Assembly (NCBI GenBank): GCA_037127915.1
Contig: JBAXXL010000002.1
Location: 98,253 to 162,252, forward strand
Length of the DNA stretch: 64,000 bases
DNA from: JBAXXL01 sp037127915
GTDB taxonomy: Bacteria > Bacteroidota > Ignavibacteria > Kapaibacteriales > UBA2268
Reading direction: 5' to 3'
Position 1 is the stretch's first letter; the number at the start of each line of letters is the position of its first letter. The notes beneath the pieces are model-generated. The model did no database searches and was not told the DNA's origin. It saw nothing but the letters and a program-made list of their open reading frames with translations. Positions 32,501-40,944 of the stretch are shown here, piece by piece. Both the position numbers and the translations under genes were made by a program.

Positions 32501-35253
32501 GTATTGCATGAAAGTGTTGTCAGAACCCCATATTTATTGGTATTGCTAAGAAATTCAACATTCCATCCGTCTAAGTCAAAAACGTCGGAAGCACCGTGAC
32601 CGATAAAGTTTGTCCATGCGGCTCCTTGGTTGATTTGATCTATAACTTTACTACCATCGCTTTCGGTTACTCCAAGTTCAGTTTTTCTAACCAAACTGGT
32701 ATCTGCTCCAAATGGTTTGGGTATGACTATTTTAATAAACTCGTCAGTCCAACTAAAGAAATCATGCAACTCAGTTTCTGCTAAACCCCCGCTGACAAAT
32801 AAAAATCTCTTCATCCACGGGCTTTGTGGTTCCTGATCGTATTTGATTAGCTTATCCACCATAAGTTCAGATTGTTCGGTTGTATTAACAGGCAGGCGCC
32901 CTGTGATAAGATTTATAACATCAATATTATTAGTTAAATTACTATACCAATAATCGGAATACGGCATACCATAAACAGGCAGAAAATTATTATCGGTGGT
33001 ACCTTTCAATAATCTACGATGGTCGCAATTTGCATCACCGAATAGAATAAGGTAGCGTGGTTGTGGTGTGCGCCAATTATTATAAGCAAATTGCAAGAAT
33101 TCCTTTATAGGTTGAGGAGCTTGCCGTCCATAATTAAATTCATTATAAATATCATCAACATCAATAACCTTGATAGTTAATCCGGTTTGTTGTCTTCGAT
33201 AATCAGCTAATCTTTTCGCCGCATTTAGAAAATTCCGGTGGGATAGTATCAAAACGTCTGCTTGCTGGTCATTAAATTTTAATTGCGATTGATTTACCGA
33301 TGTCGGCTCTACTTCTTCGACTGTTGTTTCATCATTCATATAAAATGAATACGATTTATCAGCCGCGAGATTCAGAGTTGCTTTTTGGTAGTTGCTTGAA
33401 TTGTTGGTAAATATTCCATAAACATTTGCAATAGAAGCATTACTCGATAATTTGCAGTCGTTAGCAGAATATATTAAACTCCAGGGTATTCCACCCGCTT
33501 GCGACAAATCGGCACCGGTCATAGTACGGATTTTATCGATAATATTAGTCGATAAAATTTGGGTCATATTGCATGCTATTGATAATGGTTTTCTAGATGC
33601 CTTATCCAAACAATCAAGTATTTTATAATCATCTACTTTGTAATAATTGCTGACCAAAGAATCCATGGCTTGGTCGTAATAGCTGATTAAAATACCTGTA
33701 CTATCTAAATAATATGTCTTATTGTTTATGGTTGTGCTTAAGATTTTAATATTTTTTGCTATACTGCCCGCAGAGAGAAAATCTGCTTTGAACGACATCG
33801 GAAATGCGATTGTTTGATTTAATGTATCAATCGCAATAGCTTGAGTTTGGAAACCCGGAATTTCGATTTTTGAGTTTTGTGCAAGTTTATCAATAGAAAA
33901 TGAAGTTTTTCCGAATTGTGCTAATGGTATTTCTTTTCCGGAAATATCAAGGCTTTTAATCAGTACTGAGCCTTGGCTGATGTCTTTCCGATTCGCTAGT
34001 ATCAATGATACTGAATTCATGCCGTTAACTAACTCATTGGAATTGTAGCTGGTAATGTCTTTTGAAAAATACCGTCCGGTTAAATCTAATGTATTCTGCA
34101 GATTATTGTTAACATAGTAGTTAGTTAAATATTTCCGAATTTGGGAACTATATCTTATGGTATCTTTTTCGGTTTGCCAATTTAATTTTATATTTACCTT
34201 ATCTTCCAATTCACTGGTAGGTTGAGTATAGAAAAAACCATTGTATTTATTCATTCTGTTATTCGAATCCGGGGAGATTTTCTGCTCATAATAACATTTG
34301 TTCCATTCGTCATCCATTTCATAATTTTCAGTAAACGTGAAATTGAAAGGTGTTTCAATATGTCTCGAAACGGAAACCGATTTTATATCCGCTTGTACTG
34401 TAGCTGGTTCTTGCAATAATTGTAGTCTCGAACCAATTTCGCTTTCGGATAAATATAAGAAATATGCTTGCTTCGCTTCATAAAAATTATAATATGTTGA
34501 ATCACCATGCGGGAAACTGCCATAAAAATAGATTTTGTCGTCATTTGAAATTTTGCCGTCGCTATCTTTTATGTAAAATGGATATTGGTTTCCATTCTTC
34601 AGCATTATAATATTAGCGGAAGATTTGCCTTCCCACGAAGGATCTAGCTCAATTAGGCTTTTCATAGAGCAATATGCTACGCCTTCATTATAAGTTTGTA
34701 GTTTTAGATATTTCTTGGTTTTATCGAACCATGAATCGGCTTGAAGTGTTTTTCCTTGTTTGCGGTTTCTTTCGTTAATCAAATAGGGGAGATGCTCAAT
34801 ATTAATTATATCTGAATAAAATGAGCGCGTAAAATTGTCAATCTTTTCTGAAAAATTGATTAATTTGTAATTTATCCGTAAAGTTATAGATTGTATTTGA
34901 TATACTTTGTTGTCTGCTTTATAGTATTTATTTACAAGAATCTTAGCAATATTAACACTGTTGCGGTCACCGGCATTTATGAATTCAAAAGGTTTTTGGT
35001 AATTTTTACAAAGTAGAGGGATTTCTCCGCTGAATTCGCTTTTTTGCAAGTCCAATAATTCCAATTTCGTATTCGCAAAGTCAGGCACAGCAAGATTGAG
35101 AGATTCTTGGCTTAGGTTTGGTGTCTCATCGAAAACATAAGTAACAGTAAACCCGTTATTATCTATATTATAAGTCTTTAGATCACAATATAATTTATTC
35201 GCCATAAATATTCCTGCAATCAGGAATACCACAAAAAAAGTTTTTCTCTTCAT
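29545..35253 (-). CDS. Gingipain-fold (C25) protein, T9SS sortase PorU2-like
   Basis: 1902 residues with a signal peptide (KTFFVVFLIAGIFMANKLYC). The C25 catalytic core lies at ~690-1010: YLILFGDANCD, then NFIGHGASDVF with His886, then LTTLSCNTGNFA with Cys916, the gingipain His/Cys pair. After it come CARDB/Ig-like repeats and a C-terminal FlgD-type Ig domain with NFPNPASD and WDCHDTEGRLIPQGAYFYKI. PorU is the outer-membrane sortase that removes T9SS CTDs and attaches cargo to lipopolysaccharide; PorU2 homologues are longer and of less certain role. Length and domain layout favour PorU2. The end resembles a CTD but is of the FlgD type. Monocistronic, leftward. Confidence 0.82.
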   Translation of the reverse strand: MKRKTFFVVFLIAGIFMANKLYCDLKTYNIDNNGFTVTYVFDETPNLSQESLNLAVPDFANTKLELLDLQKSEFSGEIPLLCKNYQKPFEFINAGDRNSVNIAKILVNKYYKADNKVYQIQSITLRINYKLINFSEKIDNFTRSFYSDIINIEHLPYLINERNRKQGKTLQADSWFDKTKKYLKLQTYNEGVAYCSMKSLIELDPSWEGKSSANIIMLKNGNQYPFYIKDSDGKISNDDKIYFYGSFPHGDSTYYNFYEAKQAYFLYLSESEIGSRLQLLQEPATVQADIKSVSVSRHIETPFNFTFTENYEMDDEWNKCYYEQKISPDSNNRMNKYNGFFYTQPTSELEDKVNIKLNWQTEKDTIRYSSQIRKYLTNYYVNNNLQNTLDLTGRYFSKDITSYNSNELVNGMNSVSLILANRKDISQGSVLIKSLDISGKEIPLAQFGKTSFSIDKLAQNSKIEIPGFQTQAIAIDTLNQTIAFPMSFKADFLSAGSIAKNIKILSTTINNKTYYLDSTGILISYYDQAMDSLVSNYYKVDDYKILDCLDKASRKPLSIACNMTQILSTNIIDKIRTMTGADLSQAGGIPWSLIYSANDCKLSSNASIANVYGIFTNNSSNYQKATLNLAADKSYSFYMNDETTVEEVEPTSVNQSQLKFNDQQADVLILSHRNFLNAAKRLADYRRQQTGLTIKVIDVDDIYNEFNYGRQAPQPIKEFLQFAYNNWRTPQPRYLILFGDANCDHRRLLKGTTDNNFLPVYGMPYSDYWYSNLTNNIDVINLITGRLPVNTTEQSELMVDKLIKYDQEPQSPWMKRFLFVSGGLAETELHDFFSWTDEFIKIVIPKPFGADTSLVRKTELGVTESDGSKVIDQINQGAAWTNFIGHGASDVFDLDGWNVEFLSNTNKYGVLTTLSCNTGNFALPNFPVSRNESYLLSPRSGHIAAIGSAAGSFVTETSWLLMDFLKSISDPNIKLRRIGDIYNYGKNKNKTSWGNSYRITKIYVHLLGDPLTRLRIAEDIDLYLTKSDMEVHPETEGKTILETNNFVKFKAKIHNAGYCTSDSIDVLITRQYADKIDTYTVKIAPLCLADSFSVYLPIKDMSGKHNVTVTIDPNRLISETNVENNTTTAEFDVFKEGLLPLEPFPYWNISSKNPIIRVINPISKENQFIYSFEITEYENGIEKDVTQSKETEIKIDENFIEWHPSVKLDNDKIYVIKAKSKVVGGDTESDWLTIPIKTQETLEKNQTRMEFDNDIHFNNFTLNNLSVQNNRIYINDKDYPYHLISYCPPAGGAYPYIYMNVGGPIYIVGQYHIGIALVTIPVAENETQGKVRFYDTWVHSDEPDWYKTTTGPALVKFLKDSVRDDEYLFVASSGQAWRVPILIEKLVPKNAPERVGGLDSLQFYLNKYGSSLIDSTDGPEIDYWWGGWRYSFDMFGRKGLMPGQAHELIDSTLDTVKLDGYYTRFLKSGNFATPKYGPARTWGSFEIGGFANFALTKWIFDVYGYDKAGSRVLLKSDTNKTSIDISDISAKEYPYISLEGFLFRQSIDLESSKPENRIYIDNISCNFIPSPEIAVKESSITLNQSEFLRGDKLKLQFSVQNIALRSDALENQVYVRFGKDAILDSIIKLDQFDANEIKEFAYSTYTDNFNGENKIDIFTNYGDITNENYYFNNNAGTSFKINVDTIKPEIDLLVDGKHVAEGDYVTEQPTIEITISDNSPLAITDSSKINVFINGIHQPDPTTVKYKFISYGRGGDLKAKIELIPPKLLYGDNALLGANTIRIIAEDPNGNISTLLVRVNVSLNLFVTDAINFPNPASDVTNFVYNIKAPLNEGQARIEIYNYSGKPVKTLIKPIVIGKNIIEWDCHDTEGRLIPQGAYFYKIYLDSESWAEPADGNFMFVR

Positions 35254-35439
35254 TTTATTTTCTCTAATAATATTAATTAATAGACTATTAATAGGAAAAA
35301 GTATTGTTATAAGCCGTATAAATGGGAATCAAAACAATTCAAAAGTTATGAGTTATAAATTATAAGTTATTAGTTATGAGTTATAATAGTGAGGATGTTG
35401 CACGTAACGCCATTATTATTATATACATCAACTAGATAT

Positions 35440-35469
35440 ATCAACCCCATGCTTAAGCATGGGGTTGAT
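35440..35469. repeat. Family A palindromic element, intergenic
   Basis: A perfect 15+15 palindrome (arm ATCAACCCCATGCTT), identical in all 30 bases to the coding copy at 18569. It lies 64 bp beyond the nuoJ stop. Confidence 0.9.
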
Positions 35470-35486
35470 AGTTCCTCTTCTCGTTA

Positions 35487-35533
35487 TAAACTTTACGAAC
35501 TTTCAAACTTTATGAACTCTCAAACTTTATGAA
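35487..35533 (-). repeat. 9-bp-type repeat array after nuoJ stop
   Basis: On the minus strand, GTTCATAAA / GTTTGAGA / GTTCATAAA / GTTTGAAA / GTTCGTAAA follow. The first unit begins with the G of the nuoJ TAG stop codon. Confidence 0.72.
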
Positions 35534-36043
35534 CTAGTTTACTTTTTTCTTTGCCAGTACTACCGCGCCGATTATAGCCGCGGTGAGCAACATACCTATT
35601 GCTATTACCGGAATAATGTAGTCCGTATAAAGCACTTTACCTAAGTATTGCGCAGTACCAATCTCCATAGAGTTTCTTGCTAAAGCCGGATTGGGAGAAT
35701 ATAGTGCTGAAAATATGCCCGCCAAAACGGCAAGTAGAGAAATAGCAACCAGAATGGCTACCGATACCTTACGCTTCATAAATTCGCCTGCAATTTTATC
35801 ATTTGTAACATTCAACAGCATGATTACAAATATAATAATTACCATTATGGCGCCTGTATAAACCAAAACCTGCGCCGCGGCAATGAATTGTGCATTTAAA
35901 GTAAGGTAAACACCTGCTAAAACGAAAAAGTTAATAACTAATGCTACAGCCGATTTTAGCGCGTTCTTCGATAGCACAGCGGCTAATCCGCTTGTTATAA
36001 GCAGTATTGCCAATAATCCGAAAAAAAATAGATTTAAGCTCAT
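35534..36043 (-). CDS. nuoJ: NADH-quinone oxidoreductase subunit J
   Basis: 169 residues with five predicted helices. It is a membrane-arm subunit of complex I, next to NuoK and NuoA in the assembled enzyme. The family signature is in AAAQVLVYTGAIMVIIIFVIMLL. Its ATG overlaps the stop of the rel gene by 4 bp, so the two are translationally coupled. No other nuo gene is in the window: nuoJ has left, or was never in, a nuo operon here. The array of 9-bp repeats directly abuts its stop codon. Confidence 0.9.
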   Translation of the reverse strand: MSLNLFFFGLLAILLITSGLAAVLSKNALKSAVALVINFFVLAGVYLTLNAQFIAAAQVLVYTGAIMVIIIFVIMLLNVTNDKIAGEFMKRKVSVAILVAISLLAVLAGIFSALYSPNPALARNSMEIGTAQYLGKVLYTDYIIPVIAIGMLLTAAIIGAVVLAKKKVN

Positions 36044-38067
36044 AATATCTCTACCGATTGTATTCCGTTAATGATTTTAATTCTGTTCGCAAAATTTCTA
36101 ACGCTTTCGATTGGTGTATCGTCAAATATTATTTGTATTGACGAATCCGATTCATTTTTCTTGATGCTGGCACCTACAATATTAATATTGTCAACTTCCA
36201 ATACCACTTCGGCAAATAAATCCCAATTAATTTTGCCCGTTGAAACGATATAAACATATATTTCCGTTGCAGTCTTTTTAATAGGTGCTTTAACGGTTTT
36301 CTTAGCCTTTTTAGCTACGAAGTTTTCGGTATTACTATATTTCAGATAGGAAATGGCATACGACACATCGAATGTGCCGTTAGCCAAATCAATGTAAAAT
36401 TGGTTCACCGATTTGATTTCATAAGAAAATATTAATCCTTCAATTTTCTTCTCTTTTAATTCAATACCTTCGCTAGAACAAGCTTTCAATAATATTGATT
36501 TTCCCTTTTCGATAAGCTTCTTTTCGTTTTCTTTTACATAACGACGAATGTAGCTTACCGCACGCGGGGTAACTACATAATTCAGCCATTCTGCCTGCGG
36601 TTCACCTGTTTCAGATGTAATAATCTCAACTAAATCGCCGTTTTTCAATTTGTAATCAATTGGAACAACCGTTGAATTAACTTTAGCTCCAATATAATGA
36701 TGACCAATGCGGGTATGTATTTTAAAAGCGTAATCGATTGGAATTGACTCGTGCGGCAAAGCTACGTGGTCGTTTTTTGGGGTCAATACATGCACATCGT
36801 CCAAGAAGAAATTTCGGTTTACTTTGCTTAACATTTCTTCTATACTCGACGATTCGCTTTGCTCGAATAATTCACGTAATTCAGAAAGCCAATTATCAAC
36901 TTTTTTGTCTTCCATTATCGAAGTTTGATCTACATTATTGCTTTTGTATCTAAAATGCGCCGCAACACCTTTTTCGGAATCTAAGTGCATTCTATCAGTT
37001 CTTATTTGTACTTCGATTACTTTATTATCCGCAGTTATGACACCGGCATGAATTGATTGATATCCGTTTTTCTTTGGAGCCCAGATGTAATCCTTAAATG
37101 TCATTGCAGCAGGCGGGTAAACGCTTGCTATTACACCATATATATAATGGCAAATATTCGGATTATCCGTTTCGGCAATTATCCGTAAAGCGAAAATATC
37201 ATATAGTTCTTCGAAACTTAGTTTACGATTTAAAATTTTATTATGAATTGAAAAAATATGTTTCGACCGTCCGGATATTGAAAACTTTATTCCTAATTGC
37301 TTAAGTAAGAGATCGCTTTCTAATTTTTCTTTTAATGGCTGGATGATAACGGCAATATATTTTTCCCTATCGTCTTTGGAAATTGCTAATTTTTCTTCGA
37401 TTTCGTGATATTTTGGAGGATCCAATATTTTGAATGACAGGTCTTCTAATTGCCAGCGAATTTCGTATAAACCAATTCGATTGATAAATGGACAATATAC
37501 ATAAAGAGTTTCATAAGCAAGTTGTTGTTGTGATTCCGGTTTTAAAAACTCGATAGTCTGCATATCGTGCAAACGGTCGGCTAACTTAACGAGTAATATT
37601 CTTACATCAGTAAATAAACTAACCAAAATAGTGCGGTAGTTTTCTAATTGTTCCGCTAAATTTATTTTTCGGGTTTGTATGCGCTGAATTTTGTTTACGT
37701 TATCAACAATCATAGCTACTTGGGGACCGAACTTCTGCTCAATAAATTCTTCATTGTAAATGTCAGAAGTTTCATAAATATCATGTAATAAAGCAGAAAT
37801 GACGCTGGTTTCATCTACTAATAGCATCCTCATTACTAAAATAGCTACACGAACAGAGTGGAGATAATTTGGTTCACCTGATTTTCTATAAGTATCTTTA
37901 TTAGCCTCGTAACAAAGCAAAAAAGCAGTAAAAATATTATCTTCATCGAAACTATGAAGCTTTTTTTTACATACTTCGATTAATTCTTCATAAACTATAG
38001 CATTGTCAGCGCTCAGAATTTTAAGGTGAGTTTGATAATTATCCAGAATTTTCTCATTTGATGTCAT
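36040..38067 (-). CDS. Rel/SpoT-type (p)ppGpp synthetase/hydrolase
   Basis: 675 residues. The hydrolase HD domain is intact by motif: YLHSVRVA, LLHDIYETSD, KLADRLHDMQ. The synthetase domain shows SGRSKHIFSIHNKI, PKKNGYQSIH and EVQIRTDRMHLDSEKGVAAH. A TGS domain (~400-465, DVHVLTPKNDHVALPHESIP) and a C-terminal ACT-like region follow. It therefore probably both makes and degrades the stringent-response alarmone. At 675 residues it is a little shorter than typical 730-residue Rel proteins. It overlaps the upstream methyltransferase by 14 bp and downstream nuoJ by 4 bp. Confidence 0.92.
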   Translation of the reverse strand: MTSNEKILDNYQTHLKILSADNAIVYEELIEVCKKKLHSFDEDNIFTAFLLCYEANKDTYRKSGEPNYLHSVRVAILVMRMLLVDETSVISALLHDIYETSDIYNEEFIEQKFGPQVAMIVDNVNKIQRIQTRKINLAEQLENYRTILVSLFTDVRILLVKLADRLHDMQTIEFLKPESQQQLAYETLYVYCPFINRIGLYEIRWQLEDLSFKILDPPKYHEIEEKLAISKDDREKYIAVIIQPLKEKLESDLLLKQLGIKFSISGRSKHIFSIHNKILNRKLSFEELYDIFALRIIAETDNPNICHYIYGVIASVYPPAAMTFKDYIWAPKKNGYQSIHAGVITADNKVIEVQIRTDRMHLDSEKGVAAHFRYKSNNVDQTSIMEDKKVDNWLSELRELFEQSESSSIEEMLSKVNRNFFLDDVHVLTPKNDHVALPHESIPIDYAFKIHTRIGHHYIGAKVNSTVVPIDYKLKNGDLVEIITSETGEPQAEWLNYVVTPRAVSYIRRYVKENEKKLIEKGKSILLKACSSEGIELKEKKIEGLIFSYEIKSVNQFYIDLANGTFDVSYAISYLKYSNTENFVAKKAKKTVKAPIKKTATEIYVYIVSTGKINWDLFAEVVLEVDNINIVGASIKKNESDSSIQIIFDDTPIESVRNFANRIKIINGIQSVEIL

Positions 38068-38887
38068 TGCCGTAATCCGTTTTACTTAATACAAATGATG
38101 CTTCCAATGAAAGAATATCAATCAAACCGGGTATCGCCTTTAAAAAAGATATTTTCAATGCCGGTAGATTGAATCTTGGTTTAAATACAGGACGTAATAA
38201 AAAATAATCTTGTGTGGCGATTGAATAATTTAATCGCTTTGCAATTTTTTTAAATTTTCGAGGGGTGAGCCTATAATCTTTTAATCGCATAACTTCATCA
38301 ATACCATAATCTAAACCTGAAGATACAAGCGCTTTAAAAATTCGTTTTGGAAAAAAATGAATGAACGGAAGTTTAGAAATAAGATTTCCTCGCACTATTT
38401 GCTGATGTCCACCATAAGGTGAGTAGTACGGTGGAAATGTAATATAAAGTTTCCCGCCTTTTTTCAAAAGCAAAAGTATTTGCTTTAGTGCTAATTCGGG
38501 ATTTTCCAAATGCTCTATAACATCGCGCAAAATAACCAAATCAAATTTTCCGAGCCATTCTTTAGGAATATCATCTTCCATTATATTATGGAGTATGTAT
38601 TTCATATTCAAGCCGAAATTATTTGCCATATTTTGACCGGCTTCCAAACGATGCTCTAAAATATCAGTGCAAAGTACTTCCTTCGCACCGGCTAAAGCTA
38701 ATGCTTGAGTAACGCCGCCTTCACCGGAACCAATTTCGCATATTATTGAACCTTCAGCAAATGCACCGCATTTCTTCAAATATTCAACCGTAAAATCCCG
38801 CCCTAATAAGTACTGATATTCCCATAAATTAATTCTATGTGAATCAAAACCAAAGGACAAAACACTATCATAAAATTTATCGTTCAT
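38054..38887 (-). CDS. Class I SAM-dependent methyltransferase
   Basis: 277 residues from the ATG at 38887; a TTG 21 bp upstream lacks a ribosome site. Motif I is ICEIGSGEGGVTQALALAGA and post-I is VLCTDI; motif II/III is FDLVILRDVIEHLENPELAL, as in ubiquinone/menaquinone-type and small-molecule methyltransferases. The C-terminal part carries lysine/arginine-rich helices (RLKDYRLTPRKFKKIAKRLN). The substrate cannot be told. It heads the run methyltransferase-rel-nuoJ with overlapping ends. Confidence 0.83.
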   Translation of the reverse strand: MNDKFYDSVLSFGFDSHRINLWEYQYLLGRDFTVEYLKKCGAFAEGSIICEIGSGEGGVTQALALAGAKEVLCTDILEHRLEAGQNMANNFGLNMKYILHNIMEDDIPKEWLGKFDLVILRDVIEHLENPELALKQILLLLKKGGKLYITFPPYYSPYGGHQQIVRGNLISKLPFIHFFPKRIFKALVSSGLDYGIDEVMRLKDYRLTPRKFKKIAKRLNYSIATQDYFLLRPVFKPRFNLPALKISFLKAIPGLIDILSLEASFVLSKTDYGNDIK

Positions 38888-38998
38888 TTTATTTTCTATA
38901 ATTAGCAATTTCTAGAATATAAATTTAATTAAAGAATATCAAAAAAAAAAATTTTGGCATTAATAAATTTTCTAACTTATCAATCGAATAATTTTATG

Positions 38999-39006
38999 TA
39001 ATTTTG
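38999..39006 (+). promoter_or_regulatory. Candidate -7 box
   Basis: TAATTTTG matches TAnnTTTG, 77 bp before the YkuD lipoprotein gene. Confidence 0.4.
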
Positions 39007-39083
39007 CTTTATTAGTTAAAAAATCTAAGAAATTAAGTAATTGTTAAATGATTGATGTTTCCGGTAAAGTTTAGGAATGAATT

Positions 39084-40253
39084 ATGGGAAAACTTTTTAA
39101 GATTAGCATAGTATTGGTAATTATCATAATATCAAGTAGTTGTGATAGATTCGGCCATCGCCATGACCGTAGTAATTTGACGGATGAGCAAGCTCAAGCA
39201 CGAGCTGATTCGATTGAACAAGTAAAAATGCTCCAAAAATGTGATACTTTTGGGGTGATTTCCTACAGAAATGAATATATAAGTAGTAAAGAGCAATTGC
39301 AATCAATTCTCGATGCTCATAATGATGCACCTGAAAATATGGTAAAGAATCGAGCTTTTTGTCTTTTAAATCGAAAAGCACGATATTTTATGCGAGTCGG
39401 TGATACATTGGTAATTCCTGAAAGATACGAAAACAATAGATGTGCGTATTCTATTTTTCCTCAGTATTACCATGGTGCTAAAGATATTCCCAAATTAGTA
39501 GTTGTTTCTAACCACTATCAATGCTATGCCGCTTATGAAAATGGCGTACAAGTACATTTTGCCGCTTGTAATACAGGTAAAGAAACCACACCTACCTACC
39601 CTGGACGTTACGCTTTTGTTTGGAGAGATTTATTGCATAAATCATCGCTTGATAGCGAATGGGTTATGCCTTTTACTTGGAATTTCCATCAATACGCCGG
39701 TTGTGCGTTCCACCAATTTACTATGCCCGGATATGCGGCTTCACATAGCTGTATTAGACAGTTTCGTGAAGATGCACAATGGTTATATTATTGGGTGAAA
39801 GGTGCTAAAGTTCGCCATCATAATTATGTTCATTTATCCGGTACACCAATAATAGTCATTGACATTTTTGATTTTTCAAGACGCCATACCGGTCCTTGGG
39901 TTTCATTGAAATCAAACAAAGATATTGTGTTGGAACTTCCGAAAAATCCTATGGAAGTAGAAGATGCGGTTATTCCGATTTGTCAAATACCTGTCGGATC
40001 ACGTGGGGGATTACCGCATCGCAGTACATATATACATGGTGAAGATACTTTAAGAGCACGTGGTGTTATACGCCCCGGGGTTGTTCTTACTCCTACTGTC
40101 AACTTTAACCATCGAAGAAGAGATGAACTGCAAGCAAAGCAAAAGAAAGAACTTGAAGATATTAAGAAAATCGATGAACTAAAAAAATTAGAAGAATTGC
40201 AAAAGGTTCAGAACGAAACTATGATGCCTCAGGCGAAACCTCAACTTGATTAA
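39084..40253 (+). CDS. YkuD-type L,D-transpeptidase-like lipoprotein
   Basis: 389 residues with a lipobox ISSSC (Cys20). A LysM-like segment (~80-115, FMRVGDTLVIPERY) precedes a YkuD domain (~130-260) whose active-site motif reads SHSCIR (Cys223), where the family consensus is SHGCxR, preceded by FHQFTMPGYAAS. Such enzymes cross-link peptidoglycan stem peptides or attach lipoproteins. Here the glycine before the catalytic Cys is replaced by Ser, so activity is likely but not assured. The C-terminus is a charged coiled coil (KQKKELEDIKKIDELKKLEE). It is followed closely by a TPR gene. Confidence 0.75.
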   Translation: MGKLFKISIVLVIIIISSSCDRFGHRHDRSNLTDEQAQARADSIEQVKMLQKCDTFGVISYRNEYISSKEQLQSILDAHNDAPENMVKNRAFCLLNRKARYFMRVGDTLVIPERYENNRCAYSIFPQYYHGAKDIPKLVVVSNHYQCYAAYENGVQVHFAACNTGKETTPTYPGRYAFVWRDLLHKSSLDSEWVMPFTWNFHQYAGCAFHQFTMPGYAASHSCIRQFREDAQWLYYWVKGAKVRHHNYVHLSGTPIIVIDIFDFSRRHTGPWVSLKSNKDIVLELPKNPMEVEDAVIPICQIPVGSRGGLPHRSTYIHGEDTLRARGVIRPGVVLTPTVNFNHRRRDELQAKQKKELEDIKKIDELKKLEELQKVQNETMMPQAKPQLD

Positions 40254-40293
40254 AGTTTGTTCAATTATTTTTCTCATTTTTTATTAATGGTAT

Positions 40294-40800
40294 ATGCAAA
40301 ACTACACAGAAACAGTATTATCATATTTCAAAAAAGAAAACTATGCCGAGGCATTAAGTTTATCTCGCGAATTCATATCGAAATATGAGTACTATTTACC
40401 TGCGCATATTTTAGCCGTGAAAGCCGCTTATACCCTTAAGGAAAATTCTTTAGCCGAAAGGATAATCAGCGAAATGCCAATGGAATTAATGAGTTCGAAT
40501 CAAAGAGAAGAATTAATCAATCATTTACATTCCTTTATTCTTTATGGCAAGCATAACAATTATGAAAGCTTAATCGAAAAGGCTAAAATCTTTACCAGTG
40601 AGAAATCAGAACGATATGAAGAGCTGTATGACGAGCTGGAGGAAGAGGATTTGCCGCAATCATACCCTATAAATGAACAAATGGCGCATATTCTAATAGC
40701 CCAGGGTATGAAAGAGCCCGCCCGCGAAATTCTCGAAAAACTTATTTCACTCCATCCCGAAAACGAAGAACATTATAAAGAAATAATAAACGCGATGTAA
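40294..40800 (+). CDS. Small tetratricopeptide-like protein
   Basis: 168 residues with no signal peptide. The helical TPR-like pattern is AEALSLSREFISKYEYYLPA near the start and MAHILIAQGMKEPAREILEK, LISLHPENEEHYKEI at the end. It lies 40 bp after the YkuD gene, so is probably co-transcribed, and ends at a terminator-like family C palindrome. It is probably a cytoplasmic adaptor; no specific partner is evident. Confidence 0.7.
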   Translation: MQNYTETVLSYFKKENYAEALSLSREFISKYEYYLPAHILAVKAAYTLKENSLAERIISEMPMELMSSNQREELINHLHSFILYGKHNNYESLIEKAKIFTSEKSERYEELYDELEEEDLPQSYPINEQMAHILIAQGMKEPAREILEKLISLHPENEEHYKEIINAM

Positions 40801-40808
40801 TAATCAAT

Positions 40809-40841
40809 AACCTTCTGTAGTTTTCAAATCTGCAGAAGGTT
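40809..40841 (+). terminator. Family C palindrome acting as terminator
   Basis: 33 bp; arms AACCTTCTGTAG / CTGCAGAAGGTT (one wobble). The same family is inside the VWA-protein CTD (45521) and after the beta-helix T9SS gene (61913). Confidence 0.72.
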
Positions 40842-40908
40842 GAAGAAAATATATTAGAATTATTTGGTTCTTATCAAAAAATTTCATAATTTGGCTAAAG
40901 AATTATAA

Positions 40909-40916
40909 TAAATTTG
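40909..40916 (+). promoter_or_regulatory. Candidate -7 box
   Basis: TAAATTTG matches TAnnTTTG, 28 bp before the ATG of the VWA protein gene. A TTTG sits upstream at 40890 but the spacing is short. Confidence 0.42.
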
Positions 40917-40944
40917 AAAAAGTTCATTTTTTGAGAGAGTTCTA

